A stretch of DNA of 64,000 nt from Pinirhizobacter soli (GTDB lineage Bacteria; Pseudomonadota; Gammaproteobacteria; Xanthomonadales; Rhodanobacteraceae), in assembly GCF_015905305.1 (NCBI RefSeq), contig NZ_JADZLQ010000002.1, forward strand, positions 558,001 to 622,000, written 5' to 3'. The position numbers were made by a program, and so were the translations under genes. Positions within the stretch are counted from its first letter, which is position 1. Every line of letters begins with the position of its first letter. The notes beneath the pieces are model-generated. The model worked only from the letters and a program-made list of their open reading frames with translations. It was not told the origin of the DNA and made no database searches. Shown here in pieces: positions 18,300 to 27,133 of this stretch.

Positions 18300-19616
18300 C
18301 TAGGCGAGATGACCGAAGAGGTCGTGTTCGTCGGCGTCGTCGATGACCACATCGACGAACTGCCCGGCCTTCAGGCGGCTCCCGTCTTCGATGCGAACCG
18401 TGCCGTCGATCTCCGGTGCATCGGCCGCCGAGCGCGCCACCGCGCCATCGGCGTCGGCGCTGTCCACCAGCACCTTGAGCGTGCGGCCGATCTTTCGCTG
18501 CAGCTTGGCGGCCGAGATTTCAGCCTGCACCGCCATGAACTGCTCCAGGCGGTCTTCCTTCAATTCTTCCGAAACCGGATTGGGCAACTCGTTGGCGCGC
18601 GCACCGTCCACCGGGGAATAGGCGAATGCGCCGACGCGATCGAGTTCGGCCTCACGCAGGAAATCCAGGAGTTCATTGAACTCGGCATCTGTTTCGCCGG
18701 GGAAGCCGACGATGAAGGTGCTGCGGATGGTGAGGTCGGGACAGAGCTTGCGCCAGTTGTTGATGCGCTCGAGCGTGCGGTCGACGTTGCCTGGGCGTTT
18801 CATCAGTTTCAGGATGCGGGGGCTTGCATGCTGGAAAGGGATATCCAGGTAGGGCAGCACCTTGCCCGCCGCCATCAGCGGCATCACTTCGTCCACGTGC
18901 GGATACGGGTACACGTAGTGCAGCCGCGTCCAGGCGTCGAGTTCGGACAGGCCCTCGCACAGTTCCGTCATGCGCGTGCGGTACGACTTGCCGCGCCATT
19001 CGCGCTCGGCGTAACGTACATCCACGCCGTAGGCGCTGGTGTCCTGCGACACTACCAGCAACTCCTTCACCCCGCCGCGGACGAGTTTCTCCGCTTCCAT
19101 CAGCACTTCGTCCACCGGGCGACTAACCAGGTCGCCGCGCATCGAGGGGATGATGCAGAAGCTGCAGCGGTGATTGCAGCCTTCGGAGATCTTCAGGTAG
19201 GCGTAGTGCTTGGGCGTGAGCTTCACGCCGATGTCGGGTACGAGGTCGAAGAACTTGTTGCGTGATGGCGGCAGGGCCTGGTGCACCGCACTCATCACGG
19301 ATGCGTAATCCTGCGGGCCGCTGATGGCCAGTACCTCTGGATACGCTTCGCGGATCAGCTCGGAGCGTTTGCCCAGGCATCCGGTGACGATCACCTTGCC
19401 GTTCTCGTGCAGCGCCTCGCCGATGGCGTCCAGCGATTCCTGCACGGCAGCGTCGATGAAACCGCAGGTGTTGACCACCACGGCATCGGCCTCGCCGTAG
19501 CTGGGTACGATCTCATAGCCCTCGACCTTCAGCTGGGTGAGGATGCGTTCGGAATCCACCAGCGCCTTGGGACAGCCGAGGCTGACGAAGCCGATTTTCT
19601 GGGTCGCCTGGGTCAT
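18300..19616 (-). CDS. rimO: Ribosomal protein S12 methylthiotransferase RimO
   Basis: RimO adds a methylthio group to a conserved aspartate of ribosomal protein S12 by radical-SAM chemistry. The 438-residue protein has the three N-terminal cluster cysteines ([30 protein letters not shown]). The radical-SAM motif is [18 protein letters not shown]-terminal TRAM domain follows ([20 protein letters not shown] and onward). [12 protein letters not shown] and the RimO-type TRAM distinguish it from the tRNA enzyme MiaB. Length fits the family. The DUF3025 gene follows at once. Confidence 0.96.
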   Translation of the reverse strand: MTQATQKIGFVSLGCPKALVDSERILTQLKVEGYEIVPSYGEADAVVVNTCGFIDAAVQESLDAIGEALHENGKVIVTGCLGKRSELIREAYPEVLAISGPQDYASVMSAVHQALPPSRNKFFDLVPDIGVKLTPKHYAYLKISEGCNHRCSFCIIPSMRGDLVSRPVDEVLMEAEKLVRGGVKELLVVSQDTSAYGVDVRYAEREWRGKSYRTRMTELCEGLSELDAWTRLHYVYPYPHVDEVMPLMAAGKVLPYLDIPFQHASPRILKLMKRPGNVDRTLERINNWRKLCPDLTIRSTFIVGFPGETDAEFNELLDFLREAELDRVGAFAYSPVDGARANELPNPVSEELKEDRLEQFMAVQAEISAAKLQRKIGRTLKVLVDSADADGAVARSAADAPEIDGTVRIEDGSRLKAGQFVDVVIDDADEHDLFGHLA

Positions 19617-19722
19617 GGCGCAAGTACCTGCAAGATGAGCGTAAACGGGTGATTATACGCCAGCTTTCCCGTCACTTCCGGCGGGTTAAGCTAGGGAGAG
19701 TCCCCTCACAGGAATTCCCACC

Positions 19723-20385
19723 ATGGGTAAGCACGTCAAACTCGATACGTCCTCCTTCAAGGAAATAGGCGCGTACCTCGCCACGCCGAAGGGCAAGCCC
19801 AAGGGCGGCATCGTGGTGATCCAGGAGATCTTCGGCGTCAACGCTCACATCCGCAGCATCGTGGACCGCTACGCCGAGGCCGGGTACACGGCGATCGCCC
19901 CGGCCGTCTTCGACCACGTGGAACGGGATGTGGAACTGGGTTACGACCAGGCCGGCATGGACAAGGGTGTCAAGCTGATCAGCGAACTGGGCCTGTTACG
20001 GGCGCTCTACGACGTGGAAGTTGCCGCCAGCACGATTTCCGAAGCCGGCAAGATCGGCACTGTTGGCTATTGCTGGGGCGGCACCATCGCACTGATGGCG
20101 GCTTTGCGCCTGGGCCTGCCTTCGGCCAGCTACTACGGCTCGCGCAACGTGCCTTTCCTCAGTGAAAAGCCGCAGGCGCCGGTGATCTTCCACTTCGGCG
20201 AGAAAGACCATTCCATCCCCCCGGAAATGGTGGCAAAGCACCGCGAACTGATGCCACAGATGGACACCTACGTGTACCCCGCCGACCACGGCTTCAACTG
20301 CGACGCGCGCGGCAGCTACGACGCTCCCAGCGCCAAGCTGGCCTGGGACCGCACCCTGGCGTTCTTCGAGAAGAACCTGGCGTGA
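19723..20385 (+). CDS. Dienelactone hydrolase family protein
   Basis: A 220-residue alpha/beta hydrolase. The nucleophile is a cysteine in GYCWGG (around residue 117), as in dienelactone hydrolases, with the Asp in FGEKDHSIP and the His in YPADHGFNC completing the triad. IVVIQEIFGVNAHIRS near the N-terminus is the usual substrate/oxyanion region. Such enzymes hydrolyse dienelactones or other small esters; no aromatic degradation genes lie nearby, so the physiological substrate is unknown. The stop overlaps the GTG start of the next gene (GTGA), so both are co-translated. Confidence 0.9.
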   Translation: MGKHVKLDTSSFKEIGAYLATPKGKPKGGIVVIQEIFGVNAHIRSIVDRYAEAGYTAIAPAVFDHVERDVELGYDQAGMDKGVKLISELGLLRALYDVEVAASTISEAGKIGTVGYCWGGTIALMAALRLGLPSASYYGSRNVPFLSEKPQAPVIFHFGEKDHSIPPEMVAKHRELMPQMDTYVYPADHGFNCDARGSYDAPSAKLAWDRTLAFFEKNLA

Positions 20386-20804
20386 GCCTGGTGCTCGATC
20401 CGCGGCTGGCTGCCGACACGGTGCCCGTGGCGGAGCTTGCGCTATGCAGCGTGCGCCTGATGGACGACGCGCGCTTCGGCTGGCTGGTGCTGGTGCCGCG
20501 GCAGGAAGGCCTCGTGGAAGTCACCGACCTCCCCGCCGACGAGCGCGAGCTGATGTGGCAGGAGGTGGAACTGGCAGGCGAAGCCCTGCGCGAGGTCTTT
20601 CCCTGCGACAAGCTCAATATCGGCGCGCTCGGCAACATCGTGCGGCAATTGCATGTGCATGTGGTAGCGCGGCGCGAAGGCGATGCCGCATGGCCGGGGC
20701 CGGTCTGGGGCAGTGGCGTAGCTGAGCCCTATACGCCGGCCGAACGCCAGGCTCGCGTGGCCGAACTCGCCGCCGTGCTTTCTTCGGCTGCCGGCGGATC
20801 CTGA
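20382..20804 (+). CDS. HIT-domain protein (histidine triad nucleotide hydrolase family)
   Basis: A 140-residue HIT-fold protein. The histidine-triad motif is LHVHVVARR around residues 90-98, with the upstream DKLNIGALGNIVRQ strand as in this branch of the family. HIT proteins hydrolyse or transfer nucleotidyl groups. The final position of the triad is Ala-Arg rather than the classic third His, which is common in this subgroup and may alter activity. The start is GTG at 20382, overlapping the stop of the dienelactone-hydrolase-like gene by 4 nt. Confidence 0.85.
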   Translation: MSLVLDPRLAADTVPVAELALCSVRLMDDARFGWLVLVPRQEGLVEVTDLPADERELMWQEVELAGEALREVFPCDKLNIGALGNIVRQLHVHVVARREGDAAWPGPVWGSGVAEPYTPAERQARVAELAAVLSSAAGGS

Positions 20805-20821
20805 CGGCAACCCATGAAAAA

Positions 20822-20847
20822 GGCGGCGGCCATTCCTGGCCGCCGCC
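20822..20847 (-). terminator. Rho-independent terminator of the lipoprotein gene
   Basis: Eleven-bp perfect stem (GGCGGCGGCCA / TGGCCGCCGCC) with a TTCC loop. Read on the minus strand it is followed directly by a run of five T. It lies 22 nt past the stop of the minus-strand lipoprotein gene and may also block read-through from the HIT gene. Confidence 0.85.
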
Positions 20848-20868
20848 CCTTCATCCGTTCATGCGCGA

Positions 20869-21372
20869 TCAGTAGCCGCGCTGCTGGCCGGAGTTCTGCG
20901 GATCGTAGCCACCACTGCTGGCTTCCTTGCCCTTCATTTCGTCAGGCAACGGGGCGCGCTGATGGGTATCTTCCAGGGCACGGGCTTTTTCTTCCACGGC
21001 GTTCAAGCGAACCAGTTCGCCCTTTTTGTCGTAGTAGACGGTGAAGCCGTAGTCCAGCTGCATACGGGCCATGAAGCCCAGGTGCGCATCGCGGACTTTC
21101 GAATCGTCGCTGGGTACCAGCAGGATGGTCTTGGGCAGGCGGCCCTGGTCCTTCAGGTAGGCGTAGTGGCTGCCGGTATCGGCGGCCGAGAGCACGGCGC
21201 CATCCACGACGAACTGGCCGCTTTTATAGGCCTTGATGGTTTCGTCGAACTGGCCCTGCGTGGTGAGCACCGCGTCGGGTTTGGATTTGCCGAAGCAGCC
21301 GGTAAGCGCCAGTGCGCTGCCCAGCACGGCCAGGCCCACGACGCGTGCGAACAGGGAAGGAACACGGGACAT
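20869..21372 (-). CDS. Lipoprotein, unknown function
   Basis: A 167-residue predicted lipoprotein: signal peptide MSRVPSLFARVVGLAVLGSA with lipobox ALTGC near residue 26. The mature part is mixed alpha/beta (TIKAYKSGQFVVDGAVLSAA, YAYLKDQGRLPKTILLVPSD, QLDYGFTVYYDKKGELVRL) with a Gly/Gln/Asn-rich tail. I do not recognise the family. The ATG at 21372 has an AGGAG Shine-Dalgarno 6 nt upstream; a longer frame exists but lacks one. It is followed by a strong terminator, and dcd lies about 100 nt upstream on the same strand, so it may be transcribed alone or with dcd. Confidence 0.85.
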   Translation of the reverse strand: MSRVPSLFARVVGLAVLGSALALTGCFGKSKPDAVLTTQGQFDETIKAYKSGQFVVDGAVLSAADTGSHYAYLKDQGRLPKTILLVPSDDSKVRDAHLGFMARMQLDYGFTVYYDKKGELVRLNAVEEKARALEDTHQRAPLPDEMKGKEASSGGYDPQNSGQQRGY

Positions 21373-21475
21373 CGAAAACTCCTGCGTGGTGCGATGGATG
21401 GTGGACGACCAAGTGTAACGCCGATCGCCGGGCCGGTCGCCGTGGCCCGGCCTCACGTTCAGAAAAACGCGAATT

Positions 21476-22042
21476 TCACGCGTGCGGCAGCGTAACCCCG
21501 CGCTGGCCCTGGTATTTTCCGCCGCGGTCGGCGTAGCTGGTTTCGCAGACTTCGTCCGATTCCAGGAACAACATCTGCGCCACGCCCTCGTTGGCGTAGA
21601 TCTTCGCCGGAAGCGTGGTGGTGTTTGAAAACTCCAGGGTGACGTGTCCTTCCCATTCCGGCTCAAGCGGGGTGACGTTCACGATGATGCCGCAGCGGGC
21701 ATAGGTGCTCTTGCCCAGGCAAATGGTGAGCACGCTGCGCGGGATGCGGAAGTACTCCACCGTGCGCGCCAGGGCGAAGGAATTGGGCGGGATGATGCAG
21801 ACGTCGGATGTGACGTCGATGAAGCTGCGCTCGTCGAAGGCTTTCGGATCGACGATGGTGGAGTTGATGTTGGTGAACACCTTGAACTCGTCGGCGCAGC
21901 GCACGTCGTAGCCATAGCTGGACGTGCCATACGACACCAGCCGCGACCCGTTGCGTTCACGCACCTGTCCGGGCTCGAACGGGTCGATCATGCCGTGCTG
22001 CTCGGCCATGCGGCGGATCCATTTATCGGATTTGATGCTCAC
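21476..22042 (-). CDS. dcd: dCTP deaminase
   Basis: Dcd converts dCTP to dUTP, feeding dTMP synthesis. The 188-residue protein has the family landmarks [39 protein letters not shown], the catalytic region [20 protein letters not shown] with the essential Glu, and [11 protein letters not shown] near the end. Length is normal for a monofunctional Dcd. The start is GTG at 22042 with a CGGAG Shine-Dalgarno 6 nt upstream. It sits 12 nt downstream of the Mrp/ApbC gene on the same strand, a common pairing in gammaproteobacteria. Confidence 0.96.
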   Translation of the reverse strand: MSIKSDKWIRRMAEQHGMIDPFEPGQVRERNGSRLVSYGTSSYGYDVRCADEFKVFTNINSTIVDPKAFDERSFIDVTSDVCIIPPNSFALARTVEYFRIPRSVLTICLGKSTYARCGIIVNVTPLEPEWEGHVTLEFSNTTTLPAKIYANEGVAQMLFLESDEVCETSYADRGGKYQGQRGVTLPHA

Positions 22043-22054
22043 GAAAGACTCCGG

Positions 22055-23137
22055 TCAGGTGTTCTGGACAACGATACTTGGAAAGGCAATGGCCTTGTTA
22101 CGGGCCGTCAACGACAAGGCGCCGGCCATGCGGCGGGCGATGGCCCTATAACGCGCGGTGAGGTCGCCATCGGGCTCGGCCACCACGGTTGGCACGCCGC
22201 CGTCGGCCTGCTCGCGGATGCGGATGTCCAGCGGGATGTCGCCAAGCAGGGGCACGCCGTAATCGGCCGCCATGCGGGCACCCCCGCCGGCACCGAAGAT
22301 GTGTTCCTCGTGGCCGCAATTCGAGCAAATGTGCGTGGACATGTTTTCCACTATCCCCAAGGTGGGGATGCCCACCTTCTCGAACATCTTCAGTGCTTTC
22401 CGTGCATCGAGCAGGGCGATGTCCTGCGGCGTAGTGACGATCACCGCGCCCGATACCGGCACCTTCTGGCTCAAGGTGAGCTGGATGTCGCCGGTGCCGG
22501 GCGGAAGGTCGATGATGAGGTAGTCCACCGCCTCCCAGCGCGTATCGGTGAGCAATTGCATCAACGCCTGGGTCACCATCGGGCCGCGCCAGATCATCGG
22601 GGCGTCTTCGTCCACCAGCACGCCGATCGACATCGCCTGGAGACCATGCGCGCGCATCGGGGTGATGCTTTTGCCGTCCGGCGAGCCGGGCTTGCCTGAA
22701 AGCCCCAGCATGCGCGGCTGGCTGGGCCCGTAGATGTCGGCATCGAGGATGGCCACGGAGGCGCCTTCGGCGGCCAGGGCCAGCGCCAGGTTCACCGACA
22801 CCGTGGATTTGCCCACGCCGCCCTTGCCCGAGGCCACGGCGATGATGTTCTTCACCCCGGGCAACGGCGCAAGCTGGCCCTGGACCTTGTGCGAATGCAC
22901 GCGCCAGGCGACCGAGACCGACGCTGCGGCAATCGACGGATCGGCCAGCAGTGCGTCGCGCACCCGGGCTTCGACCACGGCGATGTGGCCGGCGGCTGGG
23001 TAACCCAGCTGGAGGTCCACCGAGACACGGTCGCCGTCCACGCCCACAGCGCGGATGGCGGCCATGGGCTGGCCGGTGTTCGGATCAGTCAGTTCGCCGA
23101 CCAGGCGGCGAACCAGGGCTTCATCAGGGTGTGGCAT
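22055..23137 (-). CDS. apbC: Iron-sulfur cluster carrier protein (Mrp/ApbC ATPase)
   Basis: A 360-residue P-loop ATPase of the Mrp/NBP35 family that carries and transfers Fe-S clusters. The N-terminal DUF59/MIP18-like domain (residues 1-90) is followed by the deviant Walker A SGKGGVGKST (around 105-115), the DADIYGPSQPRMLG switch segment, and a C-terminal CxxC (STHICSNCGHEEHIFG) that would bridge an Fe-S cluster between subunits. The ATG at 23137 (MPHPDEALVRR) is chosen because the upstream frame is not conserved in character. It is divergent from the DUF2147 gene at 23251. Confidence 0.93.
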   Translation of the reverse strand: MPHPDEALVRRLVGELTDPNTGQPMAAIRAVGVDGDRVSVDLQLGYPAAGHIAVVEARVRDALLADPSIAAASVSVAWRVHSHKVQGQLAPLPGVKNIIAVASGKGGVGKSTVSVNLALALAAEGASVAILDADIYGPSQPRMLGLSGKPGSPDGKSITPMRAHGLQAMSIGVLVDEDAPMIWRGPMVTQALMQLLTDTRWEAVDYLIIDLPPGTGDIQLTLSQKVPVSGAVIVTTPQDIALLDARKALKMFEKVGIPTLGIVENMSTHICSNCGHEEHIFGAGGGARMAADYGVPLLGDIPLDIRIREQADGGVPTVVAEPDGDLTARYRAIARRMAGALSLTARNKAIAFPSIVVQNT

Positions 23138-23250
23138 GGCAACGGCAAGGTGGAAAGACCCGCCATTATGCCAGTGGCGCGGTGCAGCTTGACGGGCGAC
23201 CCCGCGCTGGTCAGTCTCGGCCTCCATACCAACGCGTACGGAGGGAATCC

Positions 23251-23700
23251 ATGAAAGCACTGTTCCGCGCCGCCTTCGCCCTGGCCCTGGTGGCCGGGCC
23301 CGTGGCGGCCTTTGCCGCCGAGCTCACCACGCCGGTGGGCACCTGGAAGACCATCGACGACAAGACCGGCGAAGCCAAGGCCCTGGTGCAGATCACCGAT
23401 TCCGGCGGCAAGCTGGAAGGCAAGATCATCAAGATACTCAAGTCCGACGACGGCCCGAACCCCGTCTGCAAGGAGTGCGACGGCGAACGGAAGAACAAGC
23501 CCGTGGAAGGCATGACCATCCTGTGGGGGCTGGCGAAGGATGGCGATGAGTGGAACGGCGGGCAGATCCTGGATCCGAAGAACGGCAAGATCTACAAGGC
23601 AAAGTTGAGCCTCGACGACGGCGGCCGCAAGCTCAACGTGCGTGGTTACATCGGCTTCTCGCTGATGGGCCGCAGCCAGGTCTGGCAGCGCCAGGAATAA
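23251..23700 (+). CDS. DUF2147-type exported protein
   Basis: A 149-residue protein with a signal peptide (MKALFRAAFALALVAGPVAA). The mature domain begins with TPVGTWKTIDDKTGEAKALV and continues with LEGKIIKIL, then NPVCKECDG, KPVEGMTILWGLAKDGDEWN, GQILDPKNGKIYKAKL and VRGYIGFSLMGRSQVW. This is the DUF2147 pattern, a small periplasmic beta-barrel-like family of unknown function. The CKEC pair may form a disulfide or bind metal. The ATG has a GGAGGGAA Shine-Dalgarno. Transcribed divergently from apbC. Confidence 0.92.
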   Translation: MKALFRAAFALALVAGPVAAFAAELTTPVGTWKTIDDKTGEAKALVQITDSGGKLEGKIIKILKSDDGPNPVCKECDGERKNKPVEGMTILWGLAKDGDEWNGGQILDPKNGKIYKAKLSLDDGGRKLNVRGYIGFSLMGRSQVWQRQE

Positions 23701-23781
23701 CACCGCAAATCCAGGCCCGGCGACTGCAAGGGTCGCCGGGCACATGCCATAATCACCGGTCACTCCCCGCCCGGTCCCGAC

Positions 23782-25860
23782 ATGGCGCGCATTCTCGTCA
23801 CGAACGCCCTTCCCTACGCCAATGGCCCGTTGCACCTGGGCCATATGCTGGGCTATATCCAGGCCGACATCTGGGCACGTTCGCAGCGCATGAGCGGCCA
23901 CGAGGTCTACTACGTGGCGGCTGACGACGCGCACGGCACGCCGATCATGCTGGCGGCGGAAAAGGCAGGCGTTACGCCGGAGGCCTTCATCACGGCCATC
24001 CGCGAAGGCCACGAAGCGGATTTTCGCGATTTCAGCTTCAGCTACGACTACTACCACACCACGCATTCGAGCGAGAACCAGGAACTGGCCTCGCTGATCT
24101 ACACGCGCCTGCGCGATGGCGGCTTCATCGCCCGCCGCGATATCAAGCAGCTGTACGATCCCGAGCGCGGCATGTTCCTGCCCGACCGCTACATCAAGGG
24201 CACCTGCCCGGTCTGCGGCACCGCCGACCAGTACGGCGACAACTGCGAAAACTGCGGCGCCACCTATGCACCGACCGACCTGATCGAGCCGTACTCGGTG
24301 ATGTCCGGCGCCAAGCCGGTGCTCCGCGATTCGGAGCACTACTTCTTCGAACTGGGCAAGTTCGAAGTGTTGCTGCGCGACTGGTTCGCAGGAAAGACCA
24401 CCCACGGTGCCGCAGTGGCAAACCCGGGTGTGGTCGCCAAGCTGATGGAATGGCTCGACGGCGGCCTGCGCGACTGGGACATCTCCCGCGACGCGCCCTA
24501 CTTCGGCTTTCCCATTCCGGACGCACCGGGCAAGTATTTCTATGTCTGGCTGGATGCGCCGGTGGGGTACCTGGCCAGCTTCAAGGCGCTGTGCAACGAG
24601 AAAGGCATCGACTTCGACGCCTACCTCGCTGAAGGCAGCGACGCGGAACTGCATCATTTCATCGGCAAGGACATCATCAATTTCCACGGCCTCTTCTGGC
24701 CGGCGATGCTGCACGGGGCGAAGATGCGCACGCCCACGGCGCTGCACGTGAATGGCTATCTCACCGTCAACGGCGGGAAGATGTCCAAGTCGCGCGGCAC
24801 CTTCATCCAGGCGCGCACCTACCTGGAATCGGGCCTGCACCCGGAAGTGCTGCGTTACTACTTCGCCACGCTGCTTGGCCCCGCGCCGGTGGATGTCGAC
24901 CTGGACCTGAAAGCCTTCGAGGAGCGCGTGAACTCGCACCTGGTGGGCAAGTGGGTGAACATCGCCAGCCGTACGGCGGGTTTCGTGCACAAGTTCTTCG
25001 ACGGAAAACTTAGCTTAGGCCTGGCGCCCACCGAGGCTGCACTGTGGGAGGAACTGCTGGCCCTCTACAAGCCCGTAGCCCAGCTCTACCGCGACGACGA
25101 ACTGGCGGAAGTCACGCGCCGTTTCGTGGCCATGGCCGACATCGTCAACGGCCATATCGCCGCCACCGCGCCGTGGACCATGGCCAAGGACGAAAGCCAG
25201 CGCGAAGCCCTGCACCAGGTATGCAGCTTCGCCGTGCAGGCATTCCGTCTGCTCGCCGGCATGATCAAGCCGATCATGCCGCTCACGGTGGACGCCGCGG
25301 AAATTTTCCTGCGCGCACCCATTGCCCATTTCGACGACGCGCGCCGCGCGCTTGCCGACCATGCCATCGGTCCCTTCGAGGCGTTGCTCTCGCGCATCGA
25401 CGGCAAGCACATCACCGCGATGGTCGAGGCATCGAAAGATTCCCTCGCCCCGAGCGAAGCCCCCAAGCCCACCAAGAAGGCTGCCCCGCCCAAGCCCATG
25501 ACCGATACGACCAACACCAACGACGCCGCCGTCATCTCCATGGACGACTTCGCCAAACTCGACTTGCGCATTGGCAAGGTATTGGCGTGCGAATTCGTCG
25601 AGGGCTCGGACAAGCTCCTGCGTTTCGAACTGGATGCGGGCGTGCTGGGCAAGCGGCAGATCTTCTCGGGCATCCGCGCCGCCTACGGCGAGCCTGAGAA
25701 ACTGGTTGGCCGCAACGTGGTGTTCATCGCCAACCTCGCGCCCCGCAAGATGCGCTTCGGCGTATCGGAGGGAATGATCCTCTCCGCAGGTTCAGGTGGC
25801 AGCGATCTCTTCCTGCTCGACGCCGACCAGGGCGCAGTGGCAGGCGCCACCGTCCGCTAA
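23782..25860 (+). CDS. metG: Methionine-tRNA ligase
   Basis: MetG charges tRNA-Met and initiator tRNA. The 692-residue protein has the HIGH-type motif HLGHMLGY near residue 15, the zinc knuckle [18 protein letters not shown] (around 143-160), the KMSKS motif at about 333-337 ([12 protein letters not shown]), the anticodon-binding helical domain, and a C-terminal tRNA-binding OB domain (from about 580: [20 protein letters not shown]). A Lys/Pro/Ala-rich linker joins the last two parts. Length matches the long dimeric class. It is followed 7 nt later by rsxB. Confidence 0.97.
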   Translation: MARILVTNALPYANGPLHLGHMLGYIQADIWARSQRMSGHEVYYVAADDAHGTPIMLAAEKAGVTPEAFITAIREGHEADFRDFSFSYDYYHTTHSSENQELASLIYTRLRDGGFIARRDIKQLYDPERGMFLPDRYIKGTCPVCGTADQYGDNCENCGATYAPTDLIEPYSVMSGAKPVLRDSEHYFFELGKFEVLLRDWFAGKTTHGAAVANPGVVAKLMEWLDGGLRDWDISRDAPYFGFPIPDAPGKYFYVWLDAPVGYLASFKALCNEKGIDFDAYLAEGSDAELHHFIGKDIINFHGLFWPAMLHGAKMRTPTALHVNGYLTVNGGKMSKSRGTFIQARTYLESGLHPEVLRYYFATLLGPAPVDVDLDLKAFEERVNSHLVGKWVNIASRTAGFVHKFFDGKLSLGLAPTEAALWEELLALYKPVAQLYRDDELAEVTRRFVAMADIVNGHIAATAPWTMAKDESQREALHQVCSFAVQAFRLLAGMIKPIMPLTVDAAEIFLRAPIAHFDDARRALADHAIGPFEALLSRIDGKHITAMVEASKDSLAPSEAPKPTKKAAPPKPMTDTTNTNDAAVISMDDFAKLDLRIGKVLACEFVEGSDKLLRFELDAGVLGKRQIFSGIRAAYGEPEKLVGRNVVFIANLAPRKMRFGVSEGMILSAGSGGSDLFLLDADQGAVAGATVR

Positions 25861-25867
25861 CTTCCCG

Positions 25868-26461
25868 ATGCACACGCTCGCCGACCGGATCGACGCGGTA
25901 CTGCCGCAGACCCAGTGCGAGCAATGCGGCTTCCACGGTTGCCGGCCTTATGCCGAGGCGATCGCCGCGGGCGCGGCGCCCATCAATCGCTGCCCGCCGG
26001 GTGGTAAAACGGGTATCGATATCCTGGCAGCACTACTGGGAGTACCCGCACTGGCGCTCGATACAGCGCATGGCGTGGAGAAACCCCGCTTGCTTGCGCG
26101 CATCATCGAGGCCGACTGCATCGGCTGCACCAAGTGCATCGCGGCATGCCCGGTGGACGCCATCATCGGTTCGGGCAAGCTGATGCACACCGTGATCGCC
26201 AACGACTGCACCGGGTGCGAGCTATGCGTACCGGCCTGCCCGGTCGACTGCATCGTGCTCGAGCCGATGCCGGCGACGCAACTGGACATCGAACACGCCG
26301 ACCACGCACGCACGCATTTCAATCGCCGGGAGGCCCGCCTTGACTCGCTCCGACAGGCGCACGAGCACGAGCTCGCCGGTCGCAAGACAGCCACCGCGAT
26401 GAGCCCTGTCGAAGCCGCACTGGCTCGAGCCCGAGCCCGCAAGCAGGAAGGATCACCATGA
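25868..26461 (+). CDS. rsxB: RnfB/RsxB-like ferredoxin, lone subunit
   Basis: A 197-residue iron-sulfur protein. An N-terminal 4Fe-4S motif ([19 protein letters not shown], then NRCPPGG) resembles the RnfB/RsxB cluster. Two bacterial-type 4Fe-4S ferredoxin motifs follow ([16 protein letters not shown] and [16 protein letters not shown]). The N-terminal membrane helix of complete RsxB is absent, so this form is soluble. In enterobacteria rsxB belongs to rsxABCDGE-nth, the SoxR-reducing complex; here only rsxB remains and directly overlaps nth (ATGA). That fits what I know of Xanthomonadales. Its electron partners are unknown. Confidence 0.88.
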   Translation: MHTLADRIDAVLPQTQCEQCGFHGCRPYAEAIAAGAAPINRCPPGGKTGIDILAALLGVPALALDTAHGVEKPRLLARIIEADCIGCTKCIAACPVDAIIGSGKLMHTVIANDCTGCELCVPACPVDCIVLEPMPATQLDIEHADHARTHFNRREARLDSLRQAHEHELAGRKTATAMSPVEAALARARARKQEGSP

Positions 26462-27105
26462 AGAAGGCCGACGTGTCGGAGATGTTCTCGCGCCTGCGCG
26501 AGATGAATCCCCACCCGACCACCGAGCTTGAGTACTCCACGCCTTTCGAATTGCTCATCGCCGTGGCGCTCTCCGCGCAATCTACCGACGTCGGCGTGAA
26601 CAAGGCCACGCGCAAATTATTCCCCGTGGCCAATACGCCGGCGAAACTGGTGAAGCTGGGCGAAGAGAAGCTCAAGAAGTACATCAGCACGATCGGCTTG
26701 TTCAACACCAAGGCGAAGAACGTGATCGCCCTGTCCAGGATCCTGATCGAGCAGTACGACAGCCAGGTGCCGCACAACCGCGAGGCACTGGAGTCGCTTC
26801 CCGGCGTGGGCCGCAAGACGGCCAACGTGGTGCTGAACACGGCCTTTGGCGAGCCTACGTTGGCCGTGGACACGCACATCTTTCGCGTCGCCAATCGCAC
26901 GGGGCTCGCACCGGGCGCCAACGTGCGCGTGGTGGAAGACAAGCTGGTGAAGGTGATACCGGCGGAGTTCCTCCACGACGCTCACCACTGGCTGATCCTG
27001 CATGGCCGCTATGTGTGCAAGGCGCGCAAGCCCGATTGTCCGCAGTGCGTGATCAACGATCTTTGCAGGTACAAGCACAAGACCCAGGCGACGGAGCCGA
27101 AGTAG
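26458..27105 (+). CDS. nth: Endonuclease III
   Basis: Nth is a bifunctional DNA glycosylase/AP lyase that removes oxidised pyrimidines. The 215-residue protein has the helix-hairpin-helix [18 protein letters not shown] with the catalytic Lys (GRKTANV, about residue 122), the catalytic Asp in [14 protein letters not shown] (about 140), and the C-terminal 4Fe-4S loop [17 protein letters not shown] (spacing 6-2-5). Length is normal. Start overlaps the rsxB stop by 4 nt. The stop codon sits inside a perfect 14-bp hairpin. Confidence 0.97.
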   Translation: MKKADVSEMFSRLREMNPHPTTELEYSTPFELLIAVALSAQSTDVGVNKATRKLFPVANTPAKLVKLGEEKLKKYISTIGLFNTKAKNVIALSRILIEQYDSQVPHNREALESLPGVGRKTANVVLNTAFGEPTLAVDTHIFRVANRTGLAPGANVRVVEDKLVKVIPAEFLHDAHHWLILHGRYVCKARKPDCPQCVINDLCRYKHKTQATEPK

Positions 27106-27122
27106 AGAACTTCGGCTCCGTC
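27090..27122. terminator. Strong hairpin between convergent nth and SulP genes
   Basis: A perfect 14-bp inverted repeat (arms 27090-27103 and 27109-27122; GACGGAGCCGAAGT) with loop AGAGA. It contains the last nth codons and stop. No T-run follows on either strand, so it may act as a transcription block or 3' end protector rather than a classical intrinsic terminator. Confidence 0.6.
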
Positions 27123-27133
27123 AGCCGGCCGCA

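Noticed and set aside
23089-24990. 633-codon minus-strand frame opposite the DUF2147 gene and metG
   Set aside because: No recognisable motif; the opposite strand encodes complete MetG motifs.
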